34,221 bases of DNA from Pseudomonadota bacterium (GCA_021848825.1 JAJZTQ010000001.1:304446-338666), one strand, 5' to 3'; shown: positions 15,094 to 24,914, counted from the stretch's first letter. Notes: generated by a model from the letters alone, not told the origin. Numbers and translations are program-made.

Positions 15094-15375
15094 TTAGGTT
15101 GGTTGTTTCATTTGATATTCGGAAGGCGTGAATGCCTTGATGGCAAGCGCATGAATCTCCCCTTTCATCATTTCGGAGAGCTTGGCGTAGACCATGCGAT
15201 GGCGCGCCATCAGGCTCTGGCCTGAAAAAAGTTCGGAAACGATGGTCATCCTGTAATGCCCGCCGTCTCCCGCGCCGACATGACCTGCATGCCTTTCGCT
15301 CTCGTCCTTGATTTCAATCACGGCAGCCTGGAGTTCGGAAAGCGCATCGGTGATCCTTTGCGGGATGTTTTTCAC
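15094..15375 (-). CDS. bolA: BolA-family protein
   Basis: The 93-residue protein has the BolA fold signature: the ESERHAGH motif (about 26-33), GHYRMTIVSELFSGQSLMARHRMVY and the conserved EIHALAIKAFTP near the end. BolA proteins bind monothiol glutaredoxins through a shared [2Fe-2S] cluster and influence Fe-S handling and cell-shape genes. The start is a GTG at 15375, and GTGA overlaps the stop of the upstream YciI gene by 4 nt, so translation is probably coupled. The gene is 11 nt upstream of the parvulin gene. Confidence 0.92.
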   Translation of the reverse strand: MKNIPQRITDALSELQAAVIEIKDESERHAGHVGAGDGGHYRMTIVSELFSGQSLMARHRMVYAKLSEMMKGEIHALAIKAFTPSEYQMKQPT

Positions 15376-15653
15376 GGCAGCACCTTCCTGAACGGCTTCA
15401 CATCGATCCTTTCGAAGACGGCGTCAAGAACGTAAGGATCGGCATCGGCCCATTGCCTGGCCTCATCGATCGAATCGAATTCGGCCACGATCAGGCTTCC
15501 AGAAAAACTGCCGTCGTCCGAAGGAAAAGGCCCTGCAACGATCAGTCTGCCCTCCTCCTTCAGTTCCTCAAGCCTCGCCAGATGGGATGGCCTGGCCAGC
15601 TTTCTCTTTTCGAGACTGTTCTCGGCATCCTCTCCGATGATGGCGTAAAGCAT
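15372..15653 (-). CDS. YciI-family protein
   Basis: The 93-residue product starts [20 protein letters not shown] and contains RPSHLARLEELKEEGRLIVA, GPF, SLIVAEFDSIDEARQWADAD and PYVLDAVFERIDVKPF. These are YciI-fold features, including the active-site-like His24 (RPSHL) and the ADPYV motif. The fold is ferredoxin-like, and its enzymatic role is mostly unknown. The ATG at 15653 shares its A with the stop of the upstream yciB (TGATG). An open frame continues upstream, but that part is out of frame with yciB and is not coding. It overlaps bolA by 4 nt downstream. Confidence 0.9.
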   Translation of the reverse strand: MLYAIIGEDAENSLEKRKLARPSHLARLEELKEEGRLIVAGPFPSDDGSFSGSLIVAEFDSIDEARQWADADPYVLDAVFERIDVKPFRKVLP

Positions 15654-16219
15654 CAGTTTTCCTTGTCTTCCACGTACTTGGAAAGCATCAGGCTCTGGAC
15701 GAAAATGAACACCGCCATCAGCCCGAGCGTTCCGAACATCTTGAATTTGACCCAGGTCGCCTCGGAAAAGTTCATCGCCACATAAAGATTGATGACCCCC
15801 ATCAGGGCGAAGAAGGCAACCCAGCTCAGGTTGATCTTGTCCCATATCGATTTCGGCGCAGAAAGCTGCTCCTTCATCATCACCCTGATCAGGTTCTTGT
15901 CGAACCAGGTGGCGCTGACGAAAAGAACGATAGAGAAGCACCAGTAGAGAACGGAAGGCTTCCACATGATGAATGTCTTGTCGTGGAATAGTATCGTCGC
16001 ACCGCCGAAAACAAGCACGATGGCGAAGCTCATCCACAGCATGCTGTCCACCTTCCTGTGCTTGAAATAGACCCATACGATCTGGGCGAAAGTCGCCAGG
16101 ATCGCCACAGCCGTGGCATAGAACATGGCTTCATCCTTCGGCCCGAAATGCGGAAAAATCTGGTAGGTGCCGAAAAAAAGGATGACTGGAAAAAGGTCGA
16201 AAAGAAATTTCATGGACAT
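15653..16219 (-). CDS. yciB: YciB inner-membrane protein (IspA/IspZ, septation protein A family)
   Basis: The 188-residue protein is almost wholly hydrophobic with about five transmembrane helices. It opens [18 protein letters not shown] and contains [13 protein letters not shown], the [17 protein letters not shown] segment and [20 protein letters not shown], all diagnostic of YciB. It acts in the inner membrane, where the family is linked to envelope synthesis and the division machinery. Two starts are possible, 16219 (MSMKF) and 16213 (MKF); AGAGG lies 2 nt upstream of the first ATG and 8 nt upstream of the second. It is the first gene of a four-gene operon, behind a near-consensus promoter. 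Confidence 0.93.
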   Translation of the reverse strand: MSMKFLFDLFPVILFFGTYQIFPHFGPKDEAMFYATAVAILATFAQIVWVYFKHRKVDSMLWMSFAIVLVFGGATILFHDKTFIMWKPSVLYWCFSIVLFVSATWFDKNLIRVMMKEQLSAPKSIWDKINLSWVAFFALMGVINLYVAMNFSEATWVKFKMFGTLGLMAVFIFVQSLMLSKYVEDKEN

Positions 16220-16237
16220 GGCCTCTGCATGCTGGAA

Positions 16238-16266
16238 ATTATGCAGGCTAATTGTTCAAATGTCCA
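16238..16266 (-). promoter_or_regulatory. Promoter of the yciB operon
   Basis: On the minus strand TGGACA (16266-16261) is followed after 17 nt by CATAAT (16243-16238). Each matches five of six consensus sigma70 bases at ideal spacing. The predicted start near 16231 gives a short leader of about 12 nt to the first yciB ATG. Confidence 0.65.
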
Positions 16267-16282
16267 TCGGCAGCGGCCATAA

Positions 16283-16311
16283 TTGGGGTAAAATTAATAT
16301 AAAAGTAACAT
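16283..16311 (+). promoter_or_regulatory. Weaker candidate promoter for the aat-bpt-pyrD-ald operon
   Basis: TTGGGG (16283-16288) and TAACAT (16306-16311) are 17 nt apart in an A+T-rich spacer upstream of aat. Both hexamers are partial matches. It would be back-to-back with the yciB promoter. Confidence 0.3.
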
Positions 16312-16331
16312 TATCGGTGCGACTTGAGTCC

Positions 16332-17030
16332 ATGCTGAAATGGTTAGGAAAAGAGACGCCATTCCCTTCAGTGGACAAGGCCATGATCCAGCCAAACGGG
16401 CTGCTGGCGGCAGGAGGCGATCTTTCCCCGGAAAGACTGATCGAGGCCTACAGGCAGGGCATATTTCCCTGGTTCAGCGAAGGAGATCCCATCCTCTGGT
16501 GGAGTCCGGACCCCCGCCTCGTGCTTTTTCCGGAAGAATTGAAAGTGTCCAGGTCTCTCGGGAAATCGCTGAAAAGGAAGGATCATGAAATCCGGGTGGA
16601 CAGCGCCTTCGAAATGGTGATGAAAAAATGCGCTGAACCGAGAAAGGAAGGCGGCGGAACATGGATTTCGGCTGCGATGATAAAAGCCTACTGCAGGCTC
16701 CATGAAATGGGCATTGCCCACAGCATCGAGACATGGGCGGACGATCGACTGGTCGGCGGCCTCTACGGCATCGCTCTCGGACAGGTATTCTTCGGCGAAT
16801 CGATGTTCTCGAGGAAGACGGACGCATCCAAGCTCGCCTTCGTCCATCTCGTCCACCAGCTCAAGCCGTGGGGCTTCCGAATGATAGACTGCCAGGTGAA
16901 GACGGAACACCTCGTCTCGCTCGGCGCAAGAGAAATACCGAGATCGGATTTTTCCAATAAACTGAAGGAATGGACGGCTTGTCCGGGCAAAACCGGAAAA
17001 TGGCATTTCGATCATGAATTCCCTGAATGA
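16332..17030 (+). CDS. aat: Leucyl/phenylalanyl-tRNA--protein transferase
   Basis: The 232-residue enzyme transfers Leu or Phe from aminoacyl-tRNA to proteins with N-terminal Arg or Lys, marking them for ClpS/ClpAP degradation. Signatures are FPSVDKAMIQPNGLLAAGGD, LIEAYRQGIFPWFSEGDPIL, WWSPDPRLVLFPEE, GTWISAAMIKAYCRLHEMG, HSIETW, LVGGLYGIALGQVFFGESMF and RMIDCQVKTEHLVSLGAREI. The ATG at 16332 is preferred: the in-frame extension upstream to 16167 runs antisense through yciB's start and across both candidate promoters. It overlaps bpt by 17 nt, so the two N-degron transferases are probably translated together. Confidence 0.95.
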   Translation: MLKWLGKETPFPSVDKAMIQPNGLLAAGGDLSPERLIEAYRQGIFPWFSEGDPILWWSPDPRLVLFPEELKVSRSLGKSLKRKDHEIRVDSAFEMVMKKCAEPRKEGGGTWISAAMIKAYCRLHEMGIAHSIETWADDRLVGGLYGIALGQVFFGESMFSRKTDASKLAFVHLVHQLKPWGFRMIDCQVKTEHLVSLGAREIPRSDFSNKLKEWTACPGKTGKWHFDHEFPE

Positions 17031-17715
17031 ATCGCCCCAATACTATCTGACCGCGGAATATCCGTGCAGCTACCTGGAGGGAAGGCGGGCGAGGTCCGAG
17101 GTCGCCATTCCCCACACCTATCATTTCGACGAGCTGATCCGCTCGGGATTCCGCCGCAGCGGCCTTTTCGTCTATCGCCCTTCCTGCAGGCATTGCAATG
17201 CCTGCATTGCGGTCAGGGTGGATGTCGCCAAATTCTCTCCCGACCGCTCGCAGAAAAGGAGCTTCAAGCGCCATTCGACGCTCTCGGTCCGCGAGAAGGC
17301 GCTGCGCTTCGATGCCGAGCATTTCGAACTGTATGGACGCTACCAGAAGGCGAGGCACCCGGGCGGCGGCATGGACAACGACAGCGAGGAGCAGTACCGC
17401 AATTCCCTTCTCCTGAGCCAGGTCGACACCTCGCTTTACGAATTCAGGGATAGCGGTGAGCTCAGGATGGTCAGCATCATAGACGAAATCGGCGACGGCC
17501 TGTCTTCCGTCTATACCTTTTTCGATCCTGATCTGCCGGGGGCGAGCCTCGGCACTTACAACGTGCTCTGGCAGATCGATCTTTGCAAGAAGCTGAACCT
17601 CCCCTATCTCTATCTCGGATACTGGATAGAGGAATGCAGGAAAATGGCCTATAAACACAATTTCCAGCCGCAGCAAGGCTATGTCGGCGGGAAATGGCAA
17701 ACCATGGAAAAATGA
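17014..17715 (+). CDS. bpt: Aspartate/glutamate leucyltransferase
   Basis: The 233-residue enzyme is the bacterial relative of eukaryotic arginyltransferase ATE1 and adds Leu to N-terminal Asp or Glu. Motifs are [39 protein letters not shown] (the conserved CxxC-type cysteines), [43 protein letters not shown] and [19 protein letters not shown]. The length is normal. It overlaps aat upstream and pyrD downstream (ATGATG at the junction). The aat-bpt pairing covers both basic and acidic N-terminal residues for the Leu/N-degron pathway. Confidence 0.95.
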   Translation: MNSLNESPQYYLTAEYPCSYLEGRRARSEVAIPHTYHFDELIRSGFRRSGLFVYRPSCRHCNACIAVRVDVAKFSPDRSQKRSFKRHSTLSVREKALRFDAEHFELYGRYQKARHPGGGMDNDSEEQYRNSLLLSQVDTSLYEFRDSGELRMVSIIDEIGDGLSSVYTFFDPDLPGASLGTYNVLWQIDLCKKLNLPYLYLGYWIEECRKMAYKHNFQPQQGYVGGKWQTMEK

Positions 17716-18734
17716 TGTATTCGCTAGCCCGCCCTCTCTTCTTTCTCCTCGATCCTGAAAAGGCCCACCATCTCGCGCTGGAATCGCTCAGGCTTGCGAA
17801 TGCCGCGGGCCTGACAGGAAGAATCCGGAACGATAACAAGCCGGTCAGTGTCATGGGCCTCGAATTCCCGAATCCGGTAGGTCTTGCCGCAGGGCTGGAC
17901 AAGAACGGCGACTACATCGATGCGCTCTCGAGCCTGGGCTTCGGATGGCTGGAAATCGGAACCGTCACACCCCGCCCGCAGCCGGGAAACCCGAAACCCA
18001 GGCTCTTCAGGCTGCCAAAATCGAATGCGGTCATCAACAGGATGGGTTTCAACAATCTCGGGGTCGACAAGCTGGTGGAGAACGTCCGGAATGCCAGATA
18101 CAAGGGCATACTCGGCATCAATATCGGCAAGAACTTCGATACGCCGCTTGAATCCGCCTCGAATGACTATCTCGCCTGCCTGGAGAAGGTTTACCCCCAT
18201 GCGAGTTATGTCACGGTCAACATCTCCTCCCCCAACACCAAAAATCTCAGGAAGCTGCAGCAAAGCGACGAGCTCGACCATCTGCTTGAAAGCTTGAAGC
18301 GGAAACAGGCCGAACTGGAAGGGCTTTCGGGAAAGCATGTTCCCCTCGCACTGAAGATCTCGCCCGACCTTTCCGAGTCCGAAATAGACGAAATTTCATC
18401 CCTTCTGCTCAAGCATGAAATCGAAGGCGTGATCGCGACCAACACCACGCTTTCCAGAACCGGCGTCGAAGGACAGCTTCACGCCTCGGAAGCGGGTGGA
18501 TTGAGCGGTGAACCGCTCAGGGAAGCCTCCAACGGGGTGATCAGGCGGCTTCATTCGTGTCTTGCCGGGAAAATCCCGATCATAGGGGTGGGCGGCATCA
18601 TGAACGGGGAGGATGCAATGGAAAAGCTCGATGCAGGCGCAACGCTCGTCCAGGTCTATTCCGGACTTATCTACCGAGGCCCCGGGCTCGTTCCGGAAAT
18701 TCTGAATGCCTGGAATGAAAGGCGTGACAAATGA
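17712..18734 (+). CDS. pyrD: Dihydroorotate dehydrogenase, quinone-dependent (class 2)
   Basis: The 340-residue flavoprotein oxidises dihydroorotate to orotate at the inner membrane with quinone as acceptor. The N-terminal helix [20 protein letters not shown] is the class 2 membrane-association segment. FMN and substrate motifs follow in order: [63 protein letters not shown] (the catalytic Ser is in the SSPNT segment), [36 protein letters not shown] and [12 protein letters not shown]. The start is 17712 or 17715 (ATGATG). It overlaps ald by 4 nt. Confidence 0.96.
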   Translation: MMYSLARPLFFLLDPEKAHHLALESLRLANAAGLTGRIRNDNKPVSVMGLEFPNPVGLAAGLDKNGDYIDALSSLGFGWLEIGTVTPRPQPGNPKPRLFRLPKSNAVINRMGFNNLGVDKLVENVRNARYKGILGINIGKNFDTPLESASNDYLACLEKVYPHASYVTVNISSPNTKNLRKLQQSDELDHLLESLKRKQAELEGLSGKHVPLALKISPDLSESEIDEISSLLLKHEIEGVIATNTTLSRTGVEGQLHASEAGGLSGEPLREASNGVIRRLHSCLAGKIPIIGVGGIMNGEDAMEKLDAGATLVQVYSGLIYRGPGLVPEILNAWNERRDK

Positions 18735-19804
18735 AAATCGGCGTGCCCAGGGAAACAAAAGACCACGAATATCGGGTGAGCCTCACGCCGTACGGCGCAA
18801 GAGAACTCGTGAAAGCCGGGCACCAGGTTTTCGTGGAAAAGAATGCGGGACAGGCGATAGGCTATGCTGATGCGGATTACGAAAATTCGGGAGCCGGGAT
18901 TGTCGATCGTGAATCCGCCTTCTCGGCCGATCTCGTGGTCAAGGTCAAGGAACCCCAGCCTCAGGAATGCCTATATCTGAAGCCTGGCACGATTCTTTTC
19001 GGCTATCTCCATCTGGCATCGAGCCCTGCTCTTGCGCGATCGCTGCAGCAAGGAGGCGTCATCGCGCTCGGCTTTGAGACTGTGACGGATGAAAAGGGAG
19101 GATTGCCCCTGCTCGCGCCGATGTCCCAGATCGCAGGAAGGCTCGCCATACAGGAAGGCTCGATCGGGCTCACCATGCCCAAGGGCGGATGCGGCCTGCT
19201 GCTTTCCGGGACGAACGGCGTCCCCCCCGCCAGGGTGATGGTATTGGGCGCCGGGATGGTGGGCGCCAATGCGGCCAGGCTCGCGCATGCCATGGGCGGA
19301 GATGTCACCGTCTTCGACATCAGGCCGGATGCCCTTCTTTCCCTCGAACAAGCCGGAATCAAGACCTGTTTCTCGAGCAGCGACGCGATCGAAGCCCGTC
19401 TGGCGGATGCGGATATGGTCGTCTGCGCGACACTGATCCCTGGAAGACATGCGCCCAAGATGATAACGAGGAAAATGGTGAAGGGAATGAAGCGCGGTTC
19501 GGTCATCGTCGACGTCTCGATAGATCAGGGCGGGAGCGCCGAAACCTCCCGTCCCACGACCCATTCCGCCCCTTTCTATGTGGAGGAAGGGGTGGTGCAT
19601 TACTGCGTGACGAACATGCCTGCGCTCGTCTCCAGAACCGCGACGCTCGCCCTCACGCACGCAACGCTCCCCTATCTGCTCGAAATCGCGAACCTCGGGC
19701 TCGATGAGGCCCTCAAACGGGATGAAGGATTGAAAAGCGGGCTACAGATCAGGGACGGCAGAGTCGTTCATCCCGCGGTCTTCGAAGCGCTAAGGAGCCA
19801 CTGA
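18731..19804 (+). CDS. ald: Alanine dehydrogenase
   Basis: The 357-residue enzyme interconverts L-alanine and pyruvate plus ammonia with NAD(H). The N-terminal half has [20 protein letters not shown], the catalytic Lys in VKVKEPQ (about 73) and the catalytic His in [10 protein letters not shown] (about 94). The Rossmann half has [20 protein letters not shown], and [20 protein letters not shown] holds the active-site Asp. The end [20 protein letters not shown] is typical. The gene is the last of the aat-bpt-pyrD-ald run and is followed by an inverted-repeat element at 19832-19922. The pairing with pyrD has no obvious pathway logic and may only reflect operon growth. Confidence 0.95.
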   Translation: MKIGVPRETKDHEYRVSLTPYGARELVKAGHQVFVEKNAGQAIGYADADYENSGAGIVDRESAFSADLVVKVKEPQPQECLYLKPGTILFGYLHLASSPALARSLQQGGVIALGFETVTDEKGGLPLLAPMSQIAGRLAIQEGSIGLTMPKGGCGLLLSGTNGVPPARVMVLGAGMVGANAARLAHAMGGDVTVFDIRPDALLSLEQAGIKTCFSSSDAIEARLADADMVVCATLIPGRHAPKMITRKMVKGMKRGSVIVDVSIDQGGSAETSRPTTHSAPFYVEEGVVHYCVTNMPALVSRTATLALTHATLPYLLEIANLGLDEALKRDEGLKSGLQIRDGRVVHPAVFEALRSH

Positions 19805-19831
19805 TTTATTCCCCCAAGGTTCGCGTTGCTG

Positions 19832-19922
19832 ACCCAAACGGGATAATCGCAAGGCGCGCGACGCAGGTCGTAGCCGGGTCTTTGACGCCAAGGAGCGTAA
19901 CGCAGCGAGCGCCCGTTTGGGT
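19832..19922. repeat. Intergenic inverted-repeat element between ald and rnfA
   Basis: ACCCAAACGGG (19832-19842) and CCCGTTTGGGT (19912-19922) are perfect 11-bp inverted arms separated by 69 nt. Inside is at least one further hairpin, CGAC/GTCG around GCAG (19859-19870), plus GGCG/CGCC pairing (19853-19856 with 19886-19889). The G+C-rich interior resembles short interspersed palindromic elements found between genes in many Pseudomonadota. It could also slow or stop transcription leaving ald, but no T-run follows. Confidence 0.6.
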
Positions 19923-19969
19923 TGCAAAAGGATATAACCGGATTTCATATTGATATGTCCCCGTTGTGG

Positions 19970-19998
19970 TTGATCGGGGCGTGCTAAAAAGGGATAAT
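19970..19998 (+). promoter_or_regulatory. Promoter of the rnf operon
   Basis: TTGATC (19970-19975) and GATAAT (19993-19998) are separated by exactly 17 nt; the hexamers match four and five of six consensus bases. The start would fall near 20005, giving a leader of about 35 nt to rnfA. A CCCCG/CGGGG inverted repeat (19959-19979) overlaps the -35 and could be a regulator site. Confidence 0.55.
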
Positions 19999-20039
19999 CA
20001 GCGGGAAATCACGCGGTTTTGCACTACTTCTAAGGTGAA

Positions 20040-20615
20040 ATGGAAAGTTATCTGCTCATACTGGTCGGCACGGTGTTCGTGAACAACATCGTTCTCGTCA
20101 AGATACTCGGGTTATGCCCTTTCATGGGCGTATCGAAAAAGCTCGAGGCGGCCATCGGCATGGGCGCTGCGACGACCTTCGTGCTGACACTGGGCAGCGG
20201 CAGCAGCTATCTGATTTCGAAATATCTGCTGGGCCCCGATCTTTCCTACCTGACCACGATTTCATTCATCGTCGTCATCGCGGGCATCGTCCAGTTCACC
20301 GAAATGGTGGTGAAGAAGGTGAGCCCGGTGCTGTACCAGGTTCTCGGCATCTATCTGCCCCTCATCACGACGAATTGCGCCGTGCTCGGCATCCCGCTCC
20401 TGAATCTCCAGCAGAACCACAATTTCATCCAGTCCCTGCTTTTCGGCATGGGAGGGGCAATCGGCTTTTCCATGGTGCTGATCCTATTCGCAGGAATCAG
20501 GGAGAGGCTAGAGGCAGCGGACATCCCTGCTCCATTCAGGGGTTCCTCGATCGCGATGGTCACGGCCGGACTCATGAGCATGGCCTTCATGGGATTCTCC
20601 GGACTGGTGAAATGA
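20040..20615 (+). CDS. rnfA: Rnf electron-transport complex subunit A
   Basis: The 191-residue integral membrane protein has about six helices and opens with [20 protein letters not shown], then [36 protein letters not shown] and [20 protein letters not shown]. RnfA pairs with the related RnfE to form the membrane core of the ferredoxin:NAD oxidoreductase (Rnf/Rsx) complex; the conserved Cys residues in LGLCPF and TTNCAVLG help hold a membrane-embedded Fe-S cluster. AAGG precedes the ATG by a few bases. It is the first gene of the rnfABCDGE set and is 7 nt from rnfB, the only non-overlapping junction in the operon. Confidence 0.97.
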   Translation: MESYLLILVGTVFVNNIVLVKILGLCPFMGVSKKLEAAIGMGAATTFVLTLGSGSSYLISKYLLGPDLSYLTTISFIVVIAGIVQFTEMVVKKVSPVLYQVLGIYLPLITTNCAVLGIPLLNLQQNHNFIQSLLFGMGGAIGFSMVLILFAGIRERLEAADIPAPFRGSSIAMVTAGLMSMAFMGFSGLVK

Positions 20616-20622
20616 AGCCCCC

Positions 20623-21174
20623 ATGCTAGACGCCATCCTCGTCATGTCAGGGCTCGCCCTCTTTCTGGGCAGCGTCCTCGGCTATGCCTCGATCAGGTTC
20701 CATGTGCAGGGCAATGCGCTGGTCGAAAAGATCGATGCCATATTGCCCCAGACCCAGTGCGCGCAATGCGGCTTTCCCGGATGCCGTCCCTATGCCGAAG
20801 CCATCGCGGAAGGAAGGGCCGACATCAATCAGTGCCCGCCAGGAGGGGAAGCCAACATCCACAAGCTGGCAGACCTCCTCGGCGTCGAATTCAAGCCGCT
20901 GAATGCCGAACACGGCGAACCCAAGCCGAAATCGCTCGCCTTCATCGACGAATCCACCTGCATCGGATGCACGCTTTGCATCCAGGCCTGCCCGGTCGAC
21001 GCGATATCAGGCGCGCCCAAGCAGATGCACACCATCATCGCCAGTGAATGCACGGGATGCGAACTCTGCGTCGCGCCCTGCCCCGTCGACTGCATCAGCA
21101 TGGTGCCTGTTGCGGAAAACATTTCGAACTGGAAATGGAAGCGCCCTTCCTATCTCGAGCAGGATGCGGCATGA
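20623..21174 (+). CDS. rnfB: Rnf complex ferredoxin subunit B
   Basis: The 183-residue protein has an N-terminal membrane anchor (about 4-24). A Fe-S domain follows with Cys46, 49, 54 and 71 ([17 protein letters not shown]...QCPPGG). Two classic [4Fe-4S] ferredoxin motifs come next, at Cys113/116/119/123 and Cys143/146/149/153, each ending in CPVD. RnfB is the entry point for electrons from soluble ferredoxin. The length is that of the short proteobacterial RnfB, without the extra ferredoxin clusters seen in acetogens. The stop overlaps the rnfC start by 4 nt (ATGA). Confidence 0.97.
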   Translation: MLDAILVMSGLALFLGSVLGYASIRFHVQGNALVEKIDAILPQTQCAQCGFPGCRPYAEAIAEGRADINQCPPGGEANIHKLADLLGVEFKPLNAEHGEPKPKSLAFIDESTCIGCTLCIQACPVDAISGAPKQMHTIIASECTGCELCVAPCPVDCISMVPVAENISNWKWKRPSYLEQDAA

Positions 21175-22604
21175 GGAAGCTCTATCATTTCAACGGCGGC
21201 GTGCACCCTCCCCAGCACAAGTCGGAATCGACCCGTCATCCCATCATCAAGCCCCCTCTTCCTGAAAAGCTGGTCATCCCGCTGCACCAGCATATCGGCA
21301 ACACCGCAAAACCGGTCGTCAGCAAGGGAGAAAGAGTTCTGAAAGGCCAGAAGATAGGACGGGCCGAAGGCTACGTCTCGAGCGCAATCCATGCGCCCAC
21401 ATCGGGCACGATTCTTTCCATCGAACAAGAACCCGTTCCCCATCCTTCCGGACTCAGGGATCTCTGCATTTCGCTCGAGCCTGACGGGATGGAGGAATGG
21501 ATCGAATTGCAGCCAGTCGATTACCTCAACACCGACCCCAGCACCCTCAGGAACAGGCTCAGGGATGCCGGGGTGGTGGGGCTGGGCGGCGCGGTTTTCC
21601 CGAGTTTCATCAAGCTCAATCCGTCGAACAGGAAAATCAGGACGCTGGTCCTGAATGGAGCCGAATGCGAGCCCTACATCACCTGCGACGACATGCTGAT
21701 GCGGCAGCGCGCGGCGGAGATCGTCGAAGGGGCGAAAATCATGCGCCACATGCTTCAGGCCGACGAAATCCTGCTGGGGATAGAGGACAACAAGCCTGAA
21801 GCGATCGCCGCGATGAAGGCCGCGTCAGGCGACGAAATGGAAGTCGTTGCGGTACCCACCATCTATCCGGGCGGCGGCGCGAAGCAATTGATCCGGGTGC
21901 TGACCGGGATAGAAGTCCCCGCGGGAGAAAGATCGACCGACCTCGGCGTGCAATGCTTCAATGTCGCGACTGCCGCATCCGTATACAGGGCGGTAAGATA
22001 TGGCGAACCCCTGATCAGCCGGATCGTGACGATTGCGGGAAATGTCGCAAATCCCGGAAATTACGAAGCGCTGATCGGGACCATGATAGATCACCTCATC
22101 CTGCAGGCGGGAAAGAATGAAGAAGAAAATGTGGCCATCATGGGCGGGCCGATGATGGGATTCGACCTTCCCTCGGTCAGGGTTCCGCTCGTCAAGGCGA
22201 CGAACTGCATCATCGTGAAATCGGAAAAGCTTTTCCCGAAAAGGCCCGCCCCCATGCCCTGCATCAGGTGCGGCCGGTGCGCTGAAAGCTGCCCGGCGGA
22301 CCTTCAGCCCCAGGAACTCTACTGGTTCTCCAAGGCGGGCAATTTCGGAAAGGCGCAGGAATATGCCCTTTTCGACTGCATCGAGTGCGGCTGCTGCAGC
22401 TACGTGTGCCCGAGCAGCATTCCCCTGGTTCAGTTCTACCGTTATGCGAAGAGCGAAATCTGGGCGCAGGAGCGGGAAAAGAAGGCATCCGATCTCGCCA
22501 GAATCCGCCACGATTTCAGGATAGAGCGGATCGAGCGGGAAAAGCGGGAAAAGGCCGAACGCCTCGCCCAGAAATCAGCCAAGGCAGGATCGGAACAGGA
22601 ATGA
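21171..22604 (+). CDS. rnfC: Rnf complex NADH-binding subunit C
   Basis: The 477-residue protein opens [14 protein letters not shown], typical of RnfC. It has a barrel-sandwich region ([20 protein letters not shown]), the FMN/NADH-binding segment with [13 protein letters not shown] and [30 protein letters not shown], and a SLBB-like part ([19 protein letters not shown]). Two [4Fe-4S] motifs follow: [12 protein letters not shown] (364-375) and [12 protein letters not shown] (403-414). The tail from 430 is a short charged helix rich in Glu, Lys and Arg rather than the long Ala/Lys-rich extension of enteric RnfC. The ATG at 21171 is set by overlap with rnfB. Confidence 0.96.
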   Translation: MRKLYHFNGGVHPPQHKSESTRHPIIKPPLPEKLVIPLHQHIGNTAKPVVSKGERVLKGQKIGRAEGYVSSAIHAPTSGTILSIEQEPVPHPSGLRDLCISLEPDGMEEWIELQPVDYLNTDPSTLRNRLRDAGVVGLGGAVFPSFIKLNPSNRKIRTLVLNGAECEPYITCDDMLMRQRAAEIVEGAKIMRHMLQADEILLGIEDNKPEAIAAMKAASGDEMEVVAVPTIYPGGGAKQLIRVLTGIEVPAGERSTDLGVQCFNVATAASVYRAVRYGEPLISRIVTIAGNVANPGNYEALIGTMIDHLILQAGKNEEENVAIMGGPMMGFDLPSVRVPLVKATNCIIVKSEKLFPKRPAPMPCIRCGRCAESCPADLQPQELYWFSKAGNFGKAQEYALFDCIECGCCSYVCPSSIPLVQFYRYAKSEIWAQEREKKASDLARIRHDFRIERIEREKREKAERLAQKSAKAGSEQE

Positions 22605-23611
22605 ACTCTCCCTATCTGGCAAAAACGCCAAGCGTCACGGAGATCATGGCCAAGGTGCTCCTTGCCCTGATTCCGGCGATCGCAGCATTAGTATGGTTCT
22701 TCGGCCCGGCCATCCTGGTGAGCCTTTGCCTGGCGAGCGCGACGGCGCTTCTCTGCGAAGCCGCCATGCTGAAGCTCAGAAAACGTCCGGTCACGCCGTT
22801 CCTGATGGACGGCAGCGCCCTTCTCACCGCATGGCTTCTCGCGCTTTCCATTCCGCCGATGGGCCCATGGTGGCTGATCGTGACCGGAACCGCATTCGCC
22901 ATCGTGATCGCAAAGCATCTCTACGGCGGGCTCGGAAGCAATCCTTTCAACCCCGCCATGGTGGGCTATGCCGTTCTGATCATCTCCTTCCCCGTCCAGA
23001 TGACGCAATGGCTCGCCCCGGCGTCGCTTGCCCAGGCCCATCTCGATTTTTCAACCATCCTGCATTACATGTTCTCGGGTTCGCTGCCTTCTCCGCTCGA
23101 TGCGTACACCTCCGCAACGCCGCTCGACACGCTCAAGACCCAGCTGCACCTGGCAAAGCCGATAACCGAAATCATGACCCTTCCGATCTATGGAAAAATG
23201 GGCGGAGTCGGCTCGGAATGGGTTGCCGCTGCCTATCTTCTGGGCGGACTATATCTCCTTCAGCAGAAGATCATCACCTGGCATGTGCCTTTTGCCTTCG
23301 TTGCAACCATTTTCGTCTTTTCAGGCATCTTCAATCTCTACGATCCCGCTCTTCATGCGGGCCCTTTCTTCGAGCTGGCAGGCGGGGCGACCATGATAGG
23401 CGCATTCTTCATCCTGACCGATCCCGTGACGGGACCGACCACGCCAAGAGGAAAGCTCATCTTCGCGTCAGGCGCGGGATTTCTGACCTGGATCATCCGC
23501 ACCTACGGCGGCTATCCTGACGGCGTGGCATTCGCAGTGCTGCTGATGAACATCTGCGTGCCGCTGATCGATGCCTATACGCAGCCCCCGGTTTTCGGCA
23601 AGAAGAAATGA
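22601..23611 (+). CDS. rnfD: Rnf complex membrane flavoprotein subunit D
   Basis: The 336-residue polytopic protein opens [20 protein letters not shown] and has NPFNPAMVGYAVLIISFPVQ, the covalent-FMN motif SATPL (Thr173, where many relatives read SGATPL), ILTDPVTGPTTPRGKLIF and GGYPDGVAFAVLLMN. RnfD carries flavin on a Thr through a phosphoester bond made by the flavin transferase ApbE, and lies in the ion-translocating part of the complex. No apbE gene is in the window. The start is fixed by the ATGA overlap with rnfC, and the stop overlaps rnfG. Confidence 0.96.
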   Translation: MNSPYLAKTPSVTEIMAKVLLALIPAIAALVWFFGPAILVSLCLASATALLCEAAMLKLRKRPVTPFLMDGSALLTAWLLALSIPPMGPWWLIVTGTAFAIVIAKHLYGGLGSNPFNPAMVGYAVLIISFPVQMTQWLAPASLAQAHLDFSTILHYMFSGSLPSPLDAYTSATPLDTLKTQLHLAKPITEIMTLPIYGKMGGVGSEWVAAAYLLGGLYLLQQKIITWHVPFAFVATIFVFSGIFNLYDPALHAGPFFELAGGATMIGAFFILTDPVTGPTTPRGKLIFASGAGFLTWIIRTYGGYPDGVAFAVLLMNICVPLIDAYTQPPVFGKKK

Positions 23612-24243
23612 AAAAGGGAATTTTCCAGACTTCGCTCAGGACTTCGCTGATCATGCTGGGCTTCGTCGTGCTGACCACCCTGATGCTTGCTTTGACCTAC
23701 AGCAGAACTCATGATCTAATCACCAGAAGCGAAGAGCAGGAAAAGCTTTCCCTGATAAACGAGGTGCTGCCGCCCGGCATTTCGGACAATGACCTGCTTC
23801 GCGACGCGATCGAAATCGCGCCGAGCGAACTGCTCGGAAACAGTACCCCCGTCACGGCCTATCGGGCGAGATTCAGGGGAAAACCTGTCGCTGTGGTGCT
23901 GGAGGCGACCGCACCCGACGGATACGCCGGCAAGATCGTCCTCCTCATTGCGATTCTTGCAGACGGGGAAATTTCGGGCGTCCGGGTGATCAGCGAGAAC
24001 GAAACGCCGGGTCTCGGCGACTATATAGACATTGCCAAGAGCAGCTGGATCAAGGGGTTCGATCATGCCTCCCTTTCTTCCCTGCCTGATGACGCCTGGC
24101 ATGTGAAAAAGGACGGCGGCAAGTTCGATTACATGACAGGGGCAACCATCACGCCCAGGGCCGTCGTCAAGGCGGTTCACAAGGCACTCGAATTTTTCGC
24201 CTCGAACAGGGCGGAGCTTTTTGCGCAAAGGAGCAAAAAATGA
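23608..24243 (+). CDS. rnfG: Rnf complex flavoprotein subunit G
   Basis: The 211-residue protein has one N-terminal membrane helix (about 10-30) and a periplasmic FMN-binding domain. The flavinylation site is TGAT at 177-180 in [18 protein letters not shown], the standard [ST]GAT acceptor for Apb[21 protein letters not shown] is the other conserved landmark. It works with RnfD in passing electrons along the membrane part of the complex. It overlaps rnfD and rnfE by 4 nt each. Confidence 0.96.
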   Translation: MKKGIFQTSLRTSLIMLGFVVLTTLMLALTYSRTHDLITRSEEQEKLSLINEVLPPGISDNDLLRDAIEIAPSELLGNSTPVTAYRARFRGKPVAVVLEATAPDGYAGKIVLLIAILADGEISGVRVISENETPGLGDYIDIAKSSWIKGFDHASLSSLPDDAWHVKKDGGKFDYMTGATITPRAVVKAVHKALEFFASNRAELFAQRSKK

Positions 24244-24914
24244 GCGAGATGAGTTATGGCGAAATAGCAAAAAACGGATTGTGGAAGCAGAACACGGGGG
24301 TGGTCCAGCTTCTCGGCATGTGTCCTCTGCTCGCAGTGAGCAGCTCCGTGGTCAATGGCGCGAGCCTCGGCATCGCCACGCTGACCGTGATGGCGCTCAG
24401 CAATCTAGCGGTATCCCTGATCAGGAATCTCGTGCCGACCGAGATCAGGATCCCGGTCTTCATCCTGATCATCGCATCGCTCGTCACCATCATACAGCTC
24501 GCCATGAAGGCCTATCTGCATTCCCTCTATCTGGTGCTCGGCATCTTCATCCCGCTGATCGTCACGAACTGCATCGTTCTGGCGAGAACGGAGGCTTTCG
24601 CCTCGAAGCAGAAGGCGCTTCCTTCCTGTTTCGACGGCGCCATGATGGGGCTGGGCCTCACGCTCGTGCTCGCATGCCTGGGCGGGATACGCGAGCTGAT
24701 CGGAAAGGGAACCCTTTTTTCGGGCCTGGACCTGGTGTTCGGCGAGTCGGCGAAATCCTTCGTGCTCACCGTCATCCCGCATTACAGGGGCTTCCTGCTC
24801 GCCATCCTCCCCCCCGGCGCATTCATCGGTCTGGGGATGCTCATCGCCCTGAAGAACCGCCTGGATGCGCAATCCAAGCGCGCGGCAGCGCAGCCCCAGC
24901 TCCTGCATGCATGA
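24240..24914 (+). CDS. rnfE: Rnf complex subunit E
   Basis: The 224-residue membrane protein is homologous to Rnf[61 protein letters not shown] and [20 protein letters not shown]. The Cys in LGMCPL and TNCIVL match the RnfA positions and would share the membrane Fe-S cluster. The gene completes the A-B-C-D-G-E order of the Pseudomonadota complex. Its stop overlaps nth by 4 nt, the same neighbour as in E. coli rsx. Confidence 0.97.
   Translation: MSEMSYGEIAKNGLWKQNTGVVQLLGMCPLLAVSSSVVNGASLGIATLTVMALSNLAVSLIRNLVPTEIRIPVFILIIASLVTIIQLAMKAYLHSLYLVLGIFIPLIVTNCIVLARTEAFASKQKALPSCFDGAMMGLGLTLVLACLGGIRELIGKGTLFSGLDLVFGESAKSFVLTVIPHYRGFLLAILPPGAFIGLGMLIALKNRLDAQSKRAAAQPQLLHA

Noticed and set aside
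15654-16076. N-terminal extension of the YciI frame to a 234-residue protein
   Set aside because: The extra part is out-of-frame yciB sequence; YciI homology begins exactly at the ATG at 15653, which is coupled to the yciB stop.
24221-24910. N-terminal extension of the nth frame
   Set aside because: It is a frame-shifted shadow of rnfG and rnfE; Nth homology begins at 24911.
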